NCBI RefSeq assembly: GCF_000003815.2
Contig: NC_049990.1
Location: forward strand, 9,073,871-9,137,870
Direction: 5' to 3'
From: Branchiostoma floridae
Taxonomy: Eukaryota > Chordata > Leptocardii > Amphioxiformes > Branchiostomatidae
Length of the DNA: 64,000 nt
In this document: positions 1-22,072 of the stretch, piece by piece
Numbering within the stretch: position 1 is the stretch's first letter
Layout: each line of letters begins with the position of its first letter
Program-made: the position numbers and the translations under genes
The notes under the pieces: model-generated
Told to the model about the DNA's origin: nothing
The model's database searches: none
The model's input: only the letters and a program-made list of their open reading frames with translations

Positions 1-310
1 GTATAAAGGTGCGTACGGTATGTGGCCACAGGGCTCTATTCACACCTATGGTGTACATCAATTAAAAATAGTGAAATTTGGGATTTTTGCCGTTATTGAC
101 CAAAAATGTACATTTTTGCTTCATGTGTCATGAGAAAGCCAACTCATCTGGAATTTGGTATTAGGGTAGTTTTATCACTTTAAATGGGAAATGGGCCATA
201 TAGACTGGTCCATTTTGCATAGATAGGGGTGTTCTGGAAGAGTCCATTATTGTATGAAGATGGATTGCAATATGCTGTATTTGCTCCCAAGCAAATGTCG
301 GCCTTTCTAG
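1..310 (+). mobile_element. 3' part of a Helitron/Helentron-like repeat unit (family A)
   Basis: This is the right end of a unit whose start lies outside the window. By eye it is identical over its 310 bases to 3207-3516, so the block is a higher-order repeat of about 3.2 kb. It ends with a short hairpin made by ATTTGCT and AGCAAAT-like arms, ten bases, then CTAG followed by T, which is the 3' terminal pattern of Helitrons. No coding capacity is seen. Confidence 0.6.
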
Positions 311-1440
311 TTATATTGCAATCCATACATAGTATGGATGCAATATACTGTTTATATTGCAATCCATACATAGTATGGGATTGCAATATATTGTCTTTCC
401 TGTGTTTCTTCTTCTTCTCCTCCTGTCAAATCTACAAATGGGATTAATTTTTTCATTTTTTGACCAAATGAGCTGAAATTTGGCAGGGTGGTAGAAATAG
501 CAAATACCCCCAGACGTTTTTTTCACTTTCTTGATAGAGGCCTTAGAATTTATGATATTTAGGGTTTTTGGTCATTTTTAGACAAAATATGTATATTTTG
601 GGCCCCTGTGCCCTGGTATTACAAGCTAATGACCTGAAATTTGGTACAGAGGTGCATTGGACATATGAGCACAGAAAACCATCAACACTTTTTTCATAGA
701 TCACTTCAAAAATTAGTTATTTTAGAGTTTTTGGCCATTTTTGACTAAAAATGTATATTGTTGGCACCTATGCCCTTGTATTAAAACCAAATGACCTGAA
801 ATTTGGTACATAGGTGCGTTTGACATATGACCACAGAACCTCGTCAACGCTATGTTCATTGTTTACTCCAAAAATGAGTTATTTTAGGGTTTTTGGCCAT
901 TTCTGACTAAAAATGTATATTTTTTGCTCCTATGCCCTTGTATAGAAACCAAATGACCTGAAATTTGGTACAGAGGTGCATTGAACATATGCTCACAGGA
1001 CCCAATTGACACTTTCTTCATAGATCACTTCAAAAATTAGTTTTTTTTTGGTTTTCAGTCATTTTTGACTAAAAATGTATATTTTTGGCTTCTATGCCCT
1101 TGTATGTAAACCAAATGACCTGAAATTCGGTACAAAGGGAAATTGGACATATGACAACAGGACCCCATCAACACTTTTTTCATAGAGCACTTATAAAATG
1201 AGTTATTTTGGGATTTTTAGCCATTTTTAACTAAAAAATGTATATTTTTGGCTCCTATGCCCTTATATTGAAACCAAATGACCTAAAATTCGGCATGAAG
1301 GTGTGTAGGACAGGTGCCCACAGTACTTCATTTTTCCTTTGAGCACATATTATTTCAAAATGTGAATTGGAGATTTTTCAAGGATGAAGATGGATTGCCA
1401 TATGCTGTATTTGCTCCTAAGCAAATGTCGGACTTTCTAG
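311..1440 (+). mobile_element. Family A Helentron-like non-autonomous unit 1
   Basis: The unit starts directly after the CTAG of the preceding unit. Its 5' end carries two near-perfect palindromes (about 312-347 and 352-389) whose half-site, ATGGATTGCAATAT, recurs near the 3' end at about 1389 in the same strand, so the 5' and 3' ends hold subterminal inverted repeats. The body is a tandem array of ~162-bp monomers; the shared AATGACCTGAAATT core falls near 628, 789, 952, 1114 and 1277. It ends with a hairpin at about 1410-1427 and CTAG at 1437-1440. No transposase or Rep/helicase is visible, so it would be non-autonomous. Confidence 0.6.
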
Positions 1441-2483
1441 TTATATTGCAATCCATACATAGTATGGGATTGCAATATATTGTTTTTTCTGAAATTCTCC
1501 TGTCAAAATNNNNNNNNNNNNNNNNNNNNNNNNNNNNNNNNNNNNNNNNNNNNNNNNNNNNNNNNNNNNNNNNNNNNNNNNNNNNNNNNNNNNNNNNNNN
1601 NNNNNNNNNNNNNNNNNNNNNNNNNNNNNNNNNNNNNNNNNNNNNNNNNNNNNNNNNNNNNNNNNNNNNNNNNNNNNNNNNNNNNNNNNNNNNNNNNNNN
1701 NNNNNNNNNNNNNNNNNNNNNNNNNNNNNNNNNNNNNNNNNNNNNNNNNNNNNNNNNNNNNNNNNNNNNNNNNNNNNNNNNNNNNNNNNNNNNNNNNNNN
1801 NNNNNNNNNNNNNNNNNNNNNNNNNNNNNNNNNNATTGTTGGCTCCTATGCCCTTGTATTAAAACCAAATGACCTGAAATTTGGTACATAGGTGCGTTTG
1901 ACATATGACCACAGAACCTCATCAACGCTATGTTCATTGTGTATACTCCAAAAATGAGATTTTTTGCTCCTATGCCCTTGTATAGAAACCAAATGACCTG
2001 AAATTTGGTACAGAGGTGCATTGAACATATGCTCACAGGACCCAATTGACACTTTCTTCATAGATCACTTAAAAAATTAGTTATTTTGGTGTTTTCAGTC
2101 ATTTTTGACTAAAAATGTATATTTTTGGCTTCTATGCCCTTGTATGTAAACCAAATGACCTGAAATTTGGTACAAAGGGAAATTGGACATATGACAACAG
2201 GACCCCATCAACACTTTCTTCATAGAGCACTTATAAAATGAGTTATTTTGGGCTTTTTAGCCATTTTTAACTAAAAAATGTATACTTTTGGCTCCTATGC
2301 CCTTATATTGAAACCAAATGACCTAAAATTCGGCATGAAGGTGTGTAGGACAAGTGCCCACAGTACTTCATTTTTCCTTTGAGCAAACATTATTTCAAAT
2401 TGTTGAATTTGGAGATTTTTTCAAGGATGAAGATGGATTGCAATATGCTGTATTTGCTCCTAAGCAAATGTCGGCCTTTCTAG
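1441..2483 (+). mobile_element. Family A Helentron-like unit 2 (contains a gap)
   Basis: Second tandem unit, again starting with the 16-bp-arm palindrome at 1443-1480 right after the previous CTAG and ending in hairpin plus CTAG at 2480-2483. Bases 1510-1834 are N. The visible part is nearly the same as unit 1, but one monomer near 1955 is about 38 bp shorter. The high similarity suggests recent tandem duplication, though an assembly artefact next to a gap cannot be excluded. Confidence 0.55.
1510..1834. other. Assembly gap (N), 325 bases
   Basis: Run of N within unit 2 of the repeat array; long open frames drawn across it are meaningless. Confidence 0.99.
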
Positions 2484-3516
2484 TTTTCCTTTGTTTCTCC
2501 TGTCAAATCTTCAAATGGGATTAATTTTTTCATTTTTGGGTCAAATGAGCTGAAATTTGGCATGGAGGTAGGGATAGCAAATACCCCCAGGCGTTTTTTT
2601 CACTTCCTTGATAGAGGCCTTAGAATTTATGATATTTAGGGTTTTTTGTCATTTTAAGACAAAATATGTATATTTTGGGCCCCTGTGCCCTGGTATTACA
2701 AGCTAATGACCTGAAAGTTGGTACAGAGGTGCATTGGACATATGAGCACAGGAACCCATCAACTCTTTCTTCATAGATCACTTAAAAAATTAGTTATTTT
2801 GGGTTTTTTGGCCAATTTTGACTAAAAATGTTTATTTTTGGCTCCTATGCCCTTGTATAGAATTCAAATGACTTGAAATTTGGTACATAGGTGCATTGGA
2901 CGTATGGGCACAGGATCCCATCAACGCTTTTTTCACTGACCACTTCAAAATTGAGCTATTTTGGAGTTTTCGGCCATTTTTGACTAAAAATGTTAATTTA
3001 TGGCTCCTATGCCCTTGTATAGAAACCTAATGACCTGAAAGTCGGCATGAAGGTGTGTCTGGCATGTACCCACAGTACTTCATTTTCACTTTGGGGATAC
3101 ATTACCTCAAATTGTTGAATTTTGGGATTTTTTGCCATTTTTAGACTAAAAATGTTAAGTTTTGGCTCCTGTGCCTATGTATGGCAACCAAATGGTCTGA
3201 AATTTGGTATAAAGGTGCGTACGGTATGTGGCCACAGGGCTCTATTCACACCTATGGTGTACATCAATTAAAAATAGTGAAATTTGGGATTTTTGCCGTT
3301 ATTGACCAAAAATGTACATTTTTGCTTCATGTGTCATGAGAAAGCCAACTCATCTGGAATTTGGTATTAGGGTAGTTTTATCACTTTAAATGGGAAATGG
3401 GCCATATAGACTGGTCCATTTTGCATAGATAGGGGTGTTCTGGAAGAGTCCATTATTGTATGAAGATGGATTGCAATATGCTGTATTTGCTCCCAAGCAA
3501 ATGTCGGCCTTTCTAG
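2484..3516 (+). mobile_element. Family A Helentron-like unit 3
   Basis: Third tandem unit. It lacks the 5' palindrome seen in units 1 and 2 and begins with a T-rich tract before the common CTCCTGTCAAATCTTC segment. Monomer cores fall near 2705, 2867, 3029 and 3190, again ~162 bp apart. It ends with hairpin plus CTAG at 3513-3516. Its last 310 bases equal window positions 1-310. Confidence 0.55.
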
Positions 3517-6500
3517 TATTCGTAATGTTTCTTTCTTTCTTTCTCCTGTCAAATCTTCAGAACACGGTATCTCCGTTGTTCCTCAACCGAATGACTTGAA
3601 ATTTGGCACAAGGGTAGAGTGGGCCAATACCCTCGGGCGTTTTTTTTCATTTTTTTCATATCTGTCTCTTAAATGATTTTATTAAGGTTTTTTGGTCATC
3701 TTAAGACCAAAACTGTATATTTGGGCCCCCTGTACCCTGGTATTATAACCGAATGAGCTGAAATTTGGCACAGATGTGCCTTGATAAGTCCCCCATATAG
3801 ATTCAATATCAGTTTTGGTGTACAGTACAACAAAATGCTTATTTTTGCGATTTTTTGACCAATTTTTGACCAAAAAAGGACACTTTTGGCTCCTGTACCT
3901 TGCTATTGCAACCGAATGAGCTGAAATTTGACACAGATGTGCCTTGATAATACCTTCATATAAATTCAATAACACTTTTGGTGTACAGTGCAACAAAATG
4001 CTTATTTTTGCGATTTTTGGCCAATTTTTGACCAAAAAAGGACACTTTTGGCTCCTGTACCCTGGTATTACAATTAAATGACCTGAAATTTGGTATAGAT
4101 AGGCATTAGATACTTGGTAACAAGATTCAAGTAAAATTTTTGACATAAACAACTTTAAAATGATTAATTTTGGCACTTTTCTGAGGGGAAATTTGTTTTC
4201 TTTTGGCCTCCTGACGTGACCTTCCGTGACCCCGCACAGAGCCACACCTGTGCGCGTCAGCCGGAGAGTTAATTGAATCAAAGACCTAGCCAATCAGCGA
4301 AGAGGAGGCCAAAGGCTAATTAATATTCATAAGCGGGGCCTCATGATCCCGTATATAGCAGTGTTCCCGCCAGGGGGAGCAAAGCCCGCCTAAGGCTCTC
4401 GCATTTTAGACTATTCAGAAGGCTTTATATTGTATCAGTTCTTAGGGGCATATCTATGATAATCGCAGCAGTCACTTAACTTCTCTTCAGGAGTTTAGCG
4501 TAACACTGTTTCAGGTCAAACCGTCAAAGGCAACTAAAAACAAACTTTAACGTTACTGAGTTCAACAGTACTTATAACTTGTTATCCGAAGTTGAAACGC
4601 TAGCGATGGTATTTTCGCTGCGCTGTTAGCTCCGTGCGACTGTTGTTGACGGTCTTATAACGGTATATTTTGCACCCCTGTACCCTGGTATGAGTAACAT
4701 TTGGTATAGATAGGCATAATATAGTTGGTAAAATGATCCAAGTAAAATTTTTGGCATAAAGTACTGTAAAAGGCTTAATTACAGCACTTTTTTTAGGGGA
4801 AATTGGTTTTCTTTCGTTCTCCATGCCGTGACCTTTCGGACGTTCACCCCACAGAGCCGACATCTGCACCTGCGTCTAGCCGGCAGGAAGAGTTAATTCA
4901 ATTAATGGTTCAGCCAATCAGCGAAGAGGAAAGCGAAGGCTAATTAATATTCATAAGCGGGACCACACAATACGTTAACTTGAAGACTCAGGCCGTACAG
5001 ACTTCTCGCCAGGATTTTTTCAAAGCGTCGGACAGGGGTCCGGGGGCCGCCGAATGTCCCTGGCGGGGTCCAGGGGCAGGGCCACTGTGGGGGGGACCCA
5101 GGTGGGCGAAGCCCCCCCGGAAGCTCTTGCATTTTAGGCTATTGAGAAGGCTTCTTTTATCAGTTTTTTTAGGGCCATATCTACGATAATCGTAGCAGTC
5201 ACTTATTTCTCTTCAGCAGTTTGACTTTAAAATATTTCGGGTCAAAGCTTCAAAGACAACTAAAACCTCATAAACAACAAACTTTACTTAGCTCAACAGT
5301 ATACAAAAATATTGTACGGGTTGCCATCCTTAGTTGAAGCGCTTATTTATAGCGCTAGTATCTTCGCTGCGCCGTTAGCCGCCGTGCGACTTTTGTTGAC
5401 GGTCTGATATCCCTACGTCGCCGCCTCGCTGATATTCCCACGGACATGTTTCAAAAAAAAATACCCAGCAAAAAACGCTGTTCTGCGTCAAATTCTATTC
5501 TATAAAACTCAGTGTTACAGTCTAAATATTTTGTAGAAGCACCGCTGTAGGAAAGAAGGTCCAAGCAATGTAAAACATCACGTAGCATGAAGTTCGCTGT
5601 CAACTGGCACACAGCACATGACTGTTTGAAACTCTAAGTCTAATCAACAGCCGTGTTTGATTGATAGCCGGCGGTCCTATGATGAATTCGGCGAAAGGTG
5701 CGTTAGTTAGAAAATCTGCGTTTAGTTTTGATACGTAATTATAAGTTAGACAGTGGCGAGAATGATTATTTTCTCATCAATATTTCTCTTCAGAATTATT
5801 TGAACTTAATTGTACATCTAAACAATTGGCTTACCTGTGCAATGTTTATATGATTAATGATCAGTGTACTGAAATCATGTGTAACGTATGGCTCCTAGTC
5901 AATAGATCAGCATTTTCTCTATAGTGACCACCTGTCTATAGTGGCCACATTTCCTAGTGCTGTTGTTGTTTGGCATAAACTTTGAACATTTAAATTGTTA
6001 GTAACTTTAAACTGCCAGAGTTTCAGCCCAATAAAACACTCTCAGCGCCAGGGTATGAACAGACTGACCAGACAGACGAAAATAAATCCTCGAACAAGGT
6101 TCAATCGTATCTTCCGGGTCTGGCAGGAAGTTGTTAAACTAAAATAAGAATAGGCTCGATGGTTGATTGCATACAAAGTAAAACAGTTTTTTTTTTAACA
6201 GTTTTACAGCTTGAAGAAAACAAACGCTCCTACAGTACCTGCACCTGCTTGATAATTATTAAATCGTATGCCCTACTTGAATAAAAAAAGTTCATTGCAA
6301 TAATAAATGTACCCACATCACAAGGAGCTTATACTTTTTTAAACTTACACCTAGTTATCGTACTGAAAATTGTTAATGACATTACATGAAGTCATTCAAC
6401 AATTTTCAGTCATGATGAAAATTTTCTGAATGGAAGGTGTGATTATTGTCATTTTCTGAAAAATAGAAGCAAGCTCTGTTTTTACCTGGAGTCAATTCAC

Positions 6501-6648
6501 AATACCAGTCCACTTTGGGGGATAATGTACTGTTAAGAGGATGTTCCATTTTTGCGCAGGGGTGATTTGGAACAGTCCAATGTTGCGTGGGAAGGGGTAT
6601 GGCTGAAATATGCTGTATTTGCTCTTAAGCAAATGTCGGCCTTTCTAG
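3517..6648 (+). mobile_element. Longer family A element with internal duplicated module
   Basis: After the CTAG at 3516 the same T-rich and CTCCTGTC start is seen, then four ~162-bp monomers to about 4190. The body then holds two diverged direct copies of a ~650-bp module (about 4062-4660 and 4684-5412) and further sequence that I do not recognise (5412-6480). The right end (6500-6648) matches the family A 3' end at lower similarity and finishes with the cleanest hairpin of the family (ATTTGCT, 4-base loop, AGCAAAT), ten bases, then CTAG at 6645-6648. Whether it is one element or two fused pieces cannot be decided here. No protein gene is evident. Confidence 0.45.
4062..5412 (+). repeat. Direct duplication of a ~650-bp module with CCAAT and TATA-like sites
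   Basis: 4062-4660 and 4684-5412 align along their length: a shared start (CCCTGGTAT), GTGACCTT, AGCCAATCAGCGAAGAGG, GCTAATTAATATTCATAAG, a segment with TCGCAGCAGTCACTT versus TCGTAGCAGTCACTT, and a common end GTGCGACT...TTGTTGACGGTCT. Each copy has a CCAAT box; the first also has a TATATAG about 40 bases on. The second copy has an extra GC-rich stretch (5024-5120). These look like promoter modules, but no transcript is visible. Confidence 0.5.
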
Positions 6649-6967
6649 TTAATTACTGAATTAAGAACTATTCTTGTTACTTTCATAGTCATGGCATCAA
6701 GAGCATTGTGTACACAACATCATCTTCATTTCGCACACGTTTAAAACAAGAATACAAGATGAAGGTTAAAGAGACACCCAAATCAGACAAACAGAGATCC
6801 GAATGGCGCAAGGTTAAAAAAAGTGCTATGCATCAGCATTTTAACATATCAATTGTATACGTCTCTTCTTATTTATTGCACAGATGTCACCATACTCTAC
6901 ACATGCATTGCACCAGTAATTTCAACTAGTTAAACTGAATCAAGATCCCTCTCGCTTTCGCACCCAG

Positions 6968-7545
6968 GACGAGGACGGGTACATCAACGCTGCGGACCTG
7001 ACGTACGTTATGACATGGCTGACGAGACAGGAGGCGGTGGAGATGATCCAAGAAGCAGACGGAGATAAAGATGGCAAGGTTAGATCTACTAGCTCTGTGA
7101 TCACAGATCACTGGGATCCTGGGATGTTCTGTAAACTACCTCAAGTATAGAATGTATACAAATAGTCATTCTTTTGATCAACTCATCTCAATGTACAATG
7201 TATTGAGTCGAAAATTACGAGAAGATTGAAGTTTCTTGCAATTGGCCAAAGATTATTCTTATCGTCTTGCGACCACCGATTTCACAATAATTGTGGGTAA
7301 CGATATTTTGATGCTGTAGAATTTTCAAATTGGCTATCACAGAACCGACCGCAACAAACATCTAAGGCATTAAATATTTTCCGTCAAAAGACAGGTGAAC
7401 TGGACACGTTTGCGATTGTAGGACTTTCGTAATGCCTATATTTCGTAACGAAATACATTTATGCAACCGCTGTGAACGTTTCTTATTTCATCTTCCCACA
7501 CAGGTGAGCTACACAGACTTCGTGAAGATCATGGGTCCGGATTGA
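6968..7545 (+). CDS. Calmodulin-like EF-hand protein, last two exons (partial)
   Basis: Exon 6968-7078 (37 codons, phase 0, acceptor CACCCAG) and exon 7504-7545 (ends TGA). Together they encode the C-terminal EF-hand pair of a calmodulin-type Ca2+ sensor. The first loop begins in a missing upstream exon and shows DEDGYINAAD; the second is complete, DGDKDGKVSYTD. Both loops have Asp, not the usual Glu, at position 12, and only 20 residues separate the loops against 24 in calmodulin, so Ca2+ affinity and lobe geometry may differ. The upstream exons are not recognisable between 6649 and 6967; they lie beyond the repeat block or outside the window. Family assignment is good, exact gene name unknown. 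The 3' UTR runs to a polyadenylation signal at 7988. Confidence 0.75.
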
Positions 7546-7987
7546 GCGACGGTCATCCTCTACATCTGCTTGGAGATCTACTGATGAAGTTTTCATTTGT
7601 TGATGGCTGAATTTTGTATCGTGCACGTGGTATCATTCAAGTAGTTCTAGTATACTGCATATTCTAGACCCCTATAGACTATATAGCGAGGGCGCTGGTG
7701 TAGGGCATTAATGTTACAAAATAGTGCGTTTTCGTAAACATTTATAATACTATTTGACACTTACACGGAACCAACACTAGTCTATAAACCACTCGCGCTA
7801 GCAAAAACATCATCTAACTACAATGTAACGGAAAAACGTAAGTTCGTTTACACATGTTTTAAGCAGAGAGAAGAAGAATTAAAACTATAGAAGATAGAAA
7901 TAAAGCATAGCATAGCTTTCCTGTCATCCTCGTTGTAACTACTGTAATTTAATGTATTCATGTAGCCTCAGTTGGGCATGGACATGC

Positions 7988-7993
7988 AATAAA
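7988..7993 (+). terminator. AATAAA signal in LINE-like tail after the EF-hand gene
   Basis: AATAAA followed by CTTCATTGTCATTG. The same string, with one change, closes the LINE fragment at about 56717-56736, so the poly(A) signal of this gene may be LINE-derived. Confidence 0.45.
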
Positions 7994-8010
7994 CTTCATT
8001 GTCATTGCCA

Positions 8011-9175
8011 TTCATTACAACAACAATAACATATACTGTATAGTTTGAAGTGTAACATGACTTTGATAAATATAGATTAGTTAATGCAGGAACAGAACTT
8101 TGTGTAATGAATACATTGTAGTTTGAGTTTAATGTGCTGTCGATCGGTGCTTAGAAATGGAAGTATTTGTATTTGCTGTACCAGAAAGCATTTCTTAAGA
8201 ATATAATACAGTACCAACACGTAGGGAATGTGAATTTATATTTGTAACTGGTTATTACTGGTAATATGTGTTTTGTTTTAAATATAATGGGAATCAAGCT
8301 GTTGTAACGCTTGGCACTCATGTCAATGTAAAAATAAATGAATGTATGGAGGAGTAAACCATGGTTCACTGTGCGTTAATTCAACTTTACAGCCTGATAG
8401 TACGAGTTACATATATATTCATTCAAATTAAGTGCACATTGCATATCTATATAGATAAGATAAGAAAACTTTAGCTTGGCATAGATTAGCTACGTGTACA
8501 ATGACCTGCAGTTACTGGCAAGGTCCGATCGTTCTATATCAGATACTCCTAATCTCTCTCACGTTGGATGGTCTGTGGTTTGTCTCAATCAATGCATTGT
8601 TACAAGTAACGTTAGTCAACATAATTCGGACGTCCCCTTAAGTTCGGATGAATTTGTAACTGTTATCGTCATACGAACTAGAAAGCTTAACGTTAATCCA
8701 CCGTTAGTCCACTTTGATCCTTTTCTTTGCAACGACATATAACTTTAACAAGTTACCGATTGATCAACTATATGTGAGCGAATACTGCGATCAAATACAA
8801 AAAAGGGATTTTGGATTTGTTATAATTTGTGTAGCATTATTCTTAAAACACCGTTTAACCTTTATTTGGAAATAAATTAATATGTTTGATAAAGAAGTTC
8901 ACGAAAGTTAGTTACTGGCCAAAACTAGACAGAAAACAAGTCCGATGAAATTCTCGTTATTCTGGCTCCTCTGGAAATTAAAGCATCAAATAGATTTAAC
9001 TGTCGTTGAACCGATCATAAAATCTTCAAGTAAGGAGTCACTGAGTCAGGATCAGTCAGGCTTTCATCCTGATCAACCCTCAAGCAGTCTTGTCATAGAG
9101 CAGCAGCGCCCCATTGCAGTTTAGATAAGAAACACAGGTCCGTGCAGGCCCTATCATCATCAAATCGTCATCAAC
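8011..9175. other. Intergenic region before MCCC1
   Basis: AT-rich and without recognisable coding exons or repeats. The MCCC1 promoter should lie in the last few hundred bases; no clear TATA box is seen. Confidence 0.5.
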
Positions 9176-20147
<10,972 letters not shown>

Positions 20148-20187
20148 GTATGGACGTCCAGTACATTACATATCATGGAAAGGCTTA

Positions 20188-20380
20188 GGTCACATTTCCA
20201 AACCGGGGCCCGGCCGGGTAGTTTTCGGGAGCAAAAAGAATGATATGAAAGACATCATTCAAAATACACAAAATGTAAAAATAAGATCCATGGGCATAAT
20301 ATGTGTGTATTTCTAGGTATACATTTTGATTTTTTGCTTCTTAAAACATCCCGGCCGGGCCCCGGTTTGGAAATGTGACC
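20188..20380. mobile_element. MITE with perfect 31-bp GC-rich inverted ends
   Basis: 20188-20218 and 20350-20380 are exact inverted copies (GGTCACATTTCCAAACCGG...). TA flanks both sides, so a TA target duplication (Tc1/mariner-like) is plausible. It sits 40 bp after the last visible MCCC1 exon. Confidence 0.75.
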
Positions 20381-20394
20381 TAGGCCAAACTCAT

Positions 20395-20617
20395 CTGTAT
20401 TGGTGGTAATCATAGTACAAAGCTAAACTTTCTTCCAACACAAAAGTTCACACAGATCAAATTTTCAACGACCACTGTAGCCTTCTTCAGGATCAATGCT
20501 GATGACCGATCGCTTAAGAACGTAAACTCGCGAGAGCTACGGACACGTGATCTTATTAACACGTGATCTTGCGGATACGTGTCGTCAGGCAATTGGTCAT
20601 CACGGAAATGTCTCCTG
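20395..20617 (+). repeat. Left part of a repeat also found at 33451-33740
   Basis: CATAGTACAAAGCTAAACTT...CTTCCAACACAAA matches the inverted ends of the element at 33451-33740. It runs into the gap at 20618. Confidence 0.5.
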
Positions 20618-20961
20618 NNNNNNNNNNNNNNNNNNNNNNNNNNNNNNNNNNNNNNNNNNNNNNNNNNNNNNNNNNNNNNNNNNNNNNNNNNNNNNNNNNN
20701 NNNNNNNNNNNNNNNNNNNNNNNNNNNNNNNNNNNNNNNNNNNNNNNNNNNNNNNNNNNNNNNNNNNNNNNNNNNNNNNNNNNNNNNNNNNNNNNNNNNN
20801 NNNNNNNNNNNNNNNNNNNNNNNNNNNNNNNNNNNNNNNNNNNNNNNNNNNNNNNNNNNNNNNNNNNNNNNNNNNNNNNNNNNNNNNNNNNNNNNNNNNN
20901 NNNNNNNNNNNNNNNNNNNNNNNNNNNNNNNNNNNNNNNNNNNNNNNNNNNNNNNNNNNNN
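20618..20961. other. Assembly gap (N), 344 bases
   Basis: Expected to hold the final MCCC1 coding exon, since the visible coding sequence stops at the MKME codons (20147) and 20962-21223 looks like 3' UTR. Confidence 0.85.
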
Positions 20962-21217
20962 GGGGATTTTACAGTAGAATGTAACACGTATTTCTGAATT
21001 TTGGTGCCTACAACAAGAGTTAAGATAGGATTATGTAGGGTTCCAAGCATATGTATGATAACTTTGAGTTAAATTATTTTGAAAAGTATACTGGAATACA
21101 CTTGACAGTTAACCATGCATTAGATCTACATGTCACATCTTTTGTTCATCTTTAACTAGAAGCTCTTCCTGTATCATTTTTAAACAGTCCACAATATGAA
21201 GCTGTCTTATGATTTTC

Positions 21218-21223
21218 AATAAA
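21218..21223 (+). terminator. Poly(A) signal, probably of MCCC1
   Basis: AATAAA in non-coding sequence after the gap that should contain the last MCCC1 exon. Confidence 0.55.
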
Positions 21224-21298
21224 CACTGGTCTGTCAAATCATTCCCATTTGTATCATGTTTGGAGTCATTATTTCACCTGTACATGTATATATCTGAT

Positions 21299-21375
21299 CA
21301 TGGTGGCATGAGTGGTCTAGTGATTAGAAATTCTGCTTCTTGACCGTAAGGTGTGGGTTGAGTCTTTGTGTGTCA
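21299..21375 (+). mobile_element. tRNA-like SINE head
   Basis: TGGCATGAGTGGTCTAGTG (A-box-like) and GGGTTGAGTCTTTG (B-box-like) at tRNA-like spacing. No clear tail. Confidence 0.4.
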
Positions 21376-22064
21376 GAGAATGTATTATTATCATGGTAAT
21401 TATTTTGTTACAATCTGTCCATCAACCAAAGATACTATAGCAAACAGTGGTTGTATAGTTCATGCTTCATATAGAGAAAGAAGAAAAAAAGTATTACTCT
21501 CTGTTGATTTTCCGTACTAGAATTGTTTTGTATTGTGACAATGTTACCAACATCAAATCTTGCATGTATGTATGTTAGGTGGTACATTGTACTTATAAAC
21601 TTATGTTCTTTAGCTAAGTCTTCCTCTTTTTGACTTTTCAATAGTGTTGTTGGGGTGGGGACTATTGTCCTATTTAAATGTGTCAATAGCACTACGTGTG
21701 AGTCAGTAAAGGAGCCTATAAACTAGACTTGAAAAAGCAAAACAAAAGTTGTGTTTTCCGTAAACAAACATTATAGCAATGGTCGGTTTGTACAGAGGGA
21801 GATAGGCAGCCATCACTCATCAAAACCGCTATGTTATTGTATAGAGAACCTTCCTCCACCATGTTGTTTAGATAGCCAAGCCCAATGGTGAGAAAATATA
21901 CACAGTAACCCGTACGTTACGGTCATGCGGTAGACGATATAGCGGACCATTCGTCGGACATGACCGCAAACGACCGACCAAGCGTAACGGAACGCCTGTG
22001 TATGGCGTCAATTGTTCGTGACCGCTAGCGCTTGGAGAACTAACATACTGTTGCCATGAGTTCA

Positions 22065-22072
22065 TATATAAA
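22065..22072 (+). promoter_or_regulatory. TATA box upstream of the coiled-coil gene
   Basis: TATATAAA, with GC-containing sequence 25-35 bases downstream where transcription could start. The nearest downstream plus-strand gene is the 302-aa coiled-coil protein. Confidence 0.4.

Noticed and set aside
1314-2061. Open frames across the first gap
   Set aside because: They consist mostly of N-translated residues and monomer repeats.
600-4100. CRISPR-like regular repeats
   Set aside because: Period is ~162 bp with the whole unit repeated, not short repeats with unique spacers, and the context is animal DNA.
3682-4293. Long minus-strand open frame (203 codons) in the repeat block
   Set aside because: Its repeated residue pattern (YQISGHL...GYRSQKCPF) simply mirrors the ~162-bp monomers; no start context or family match.
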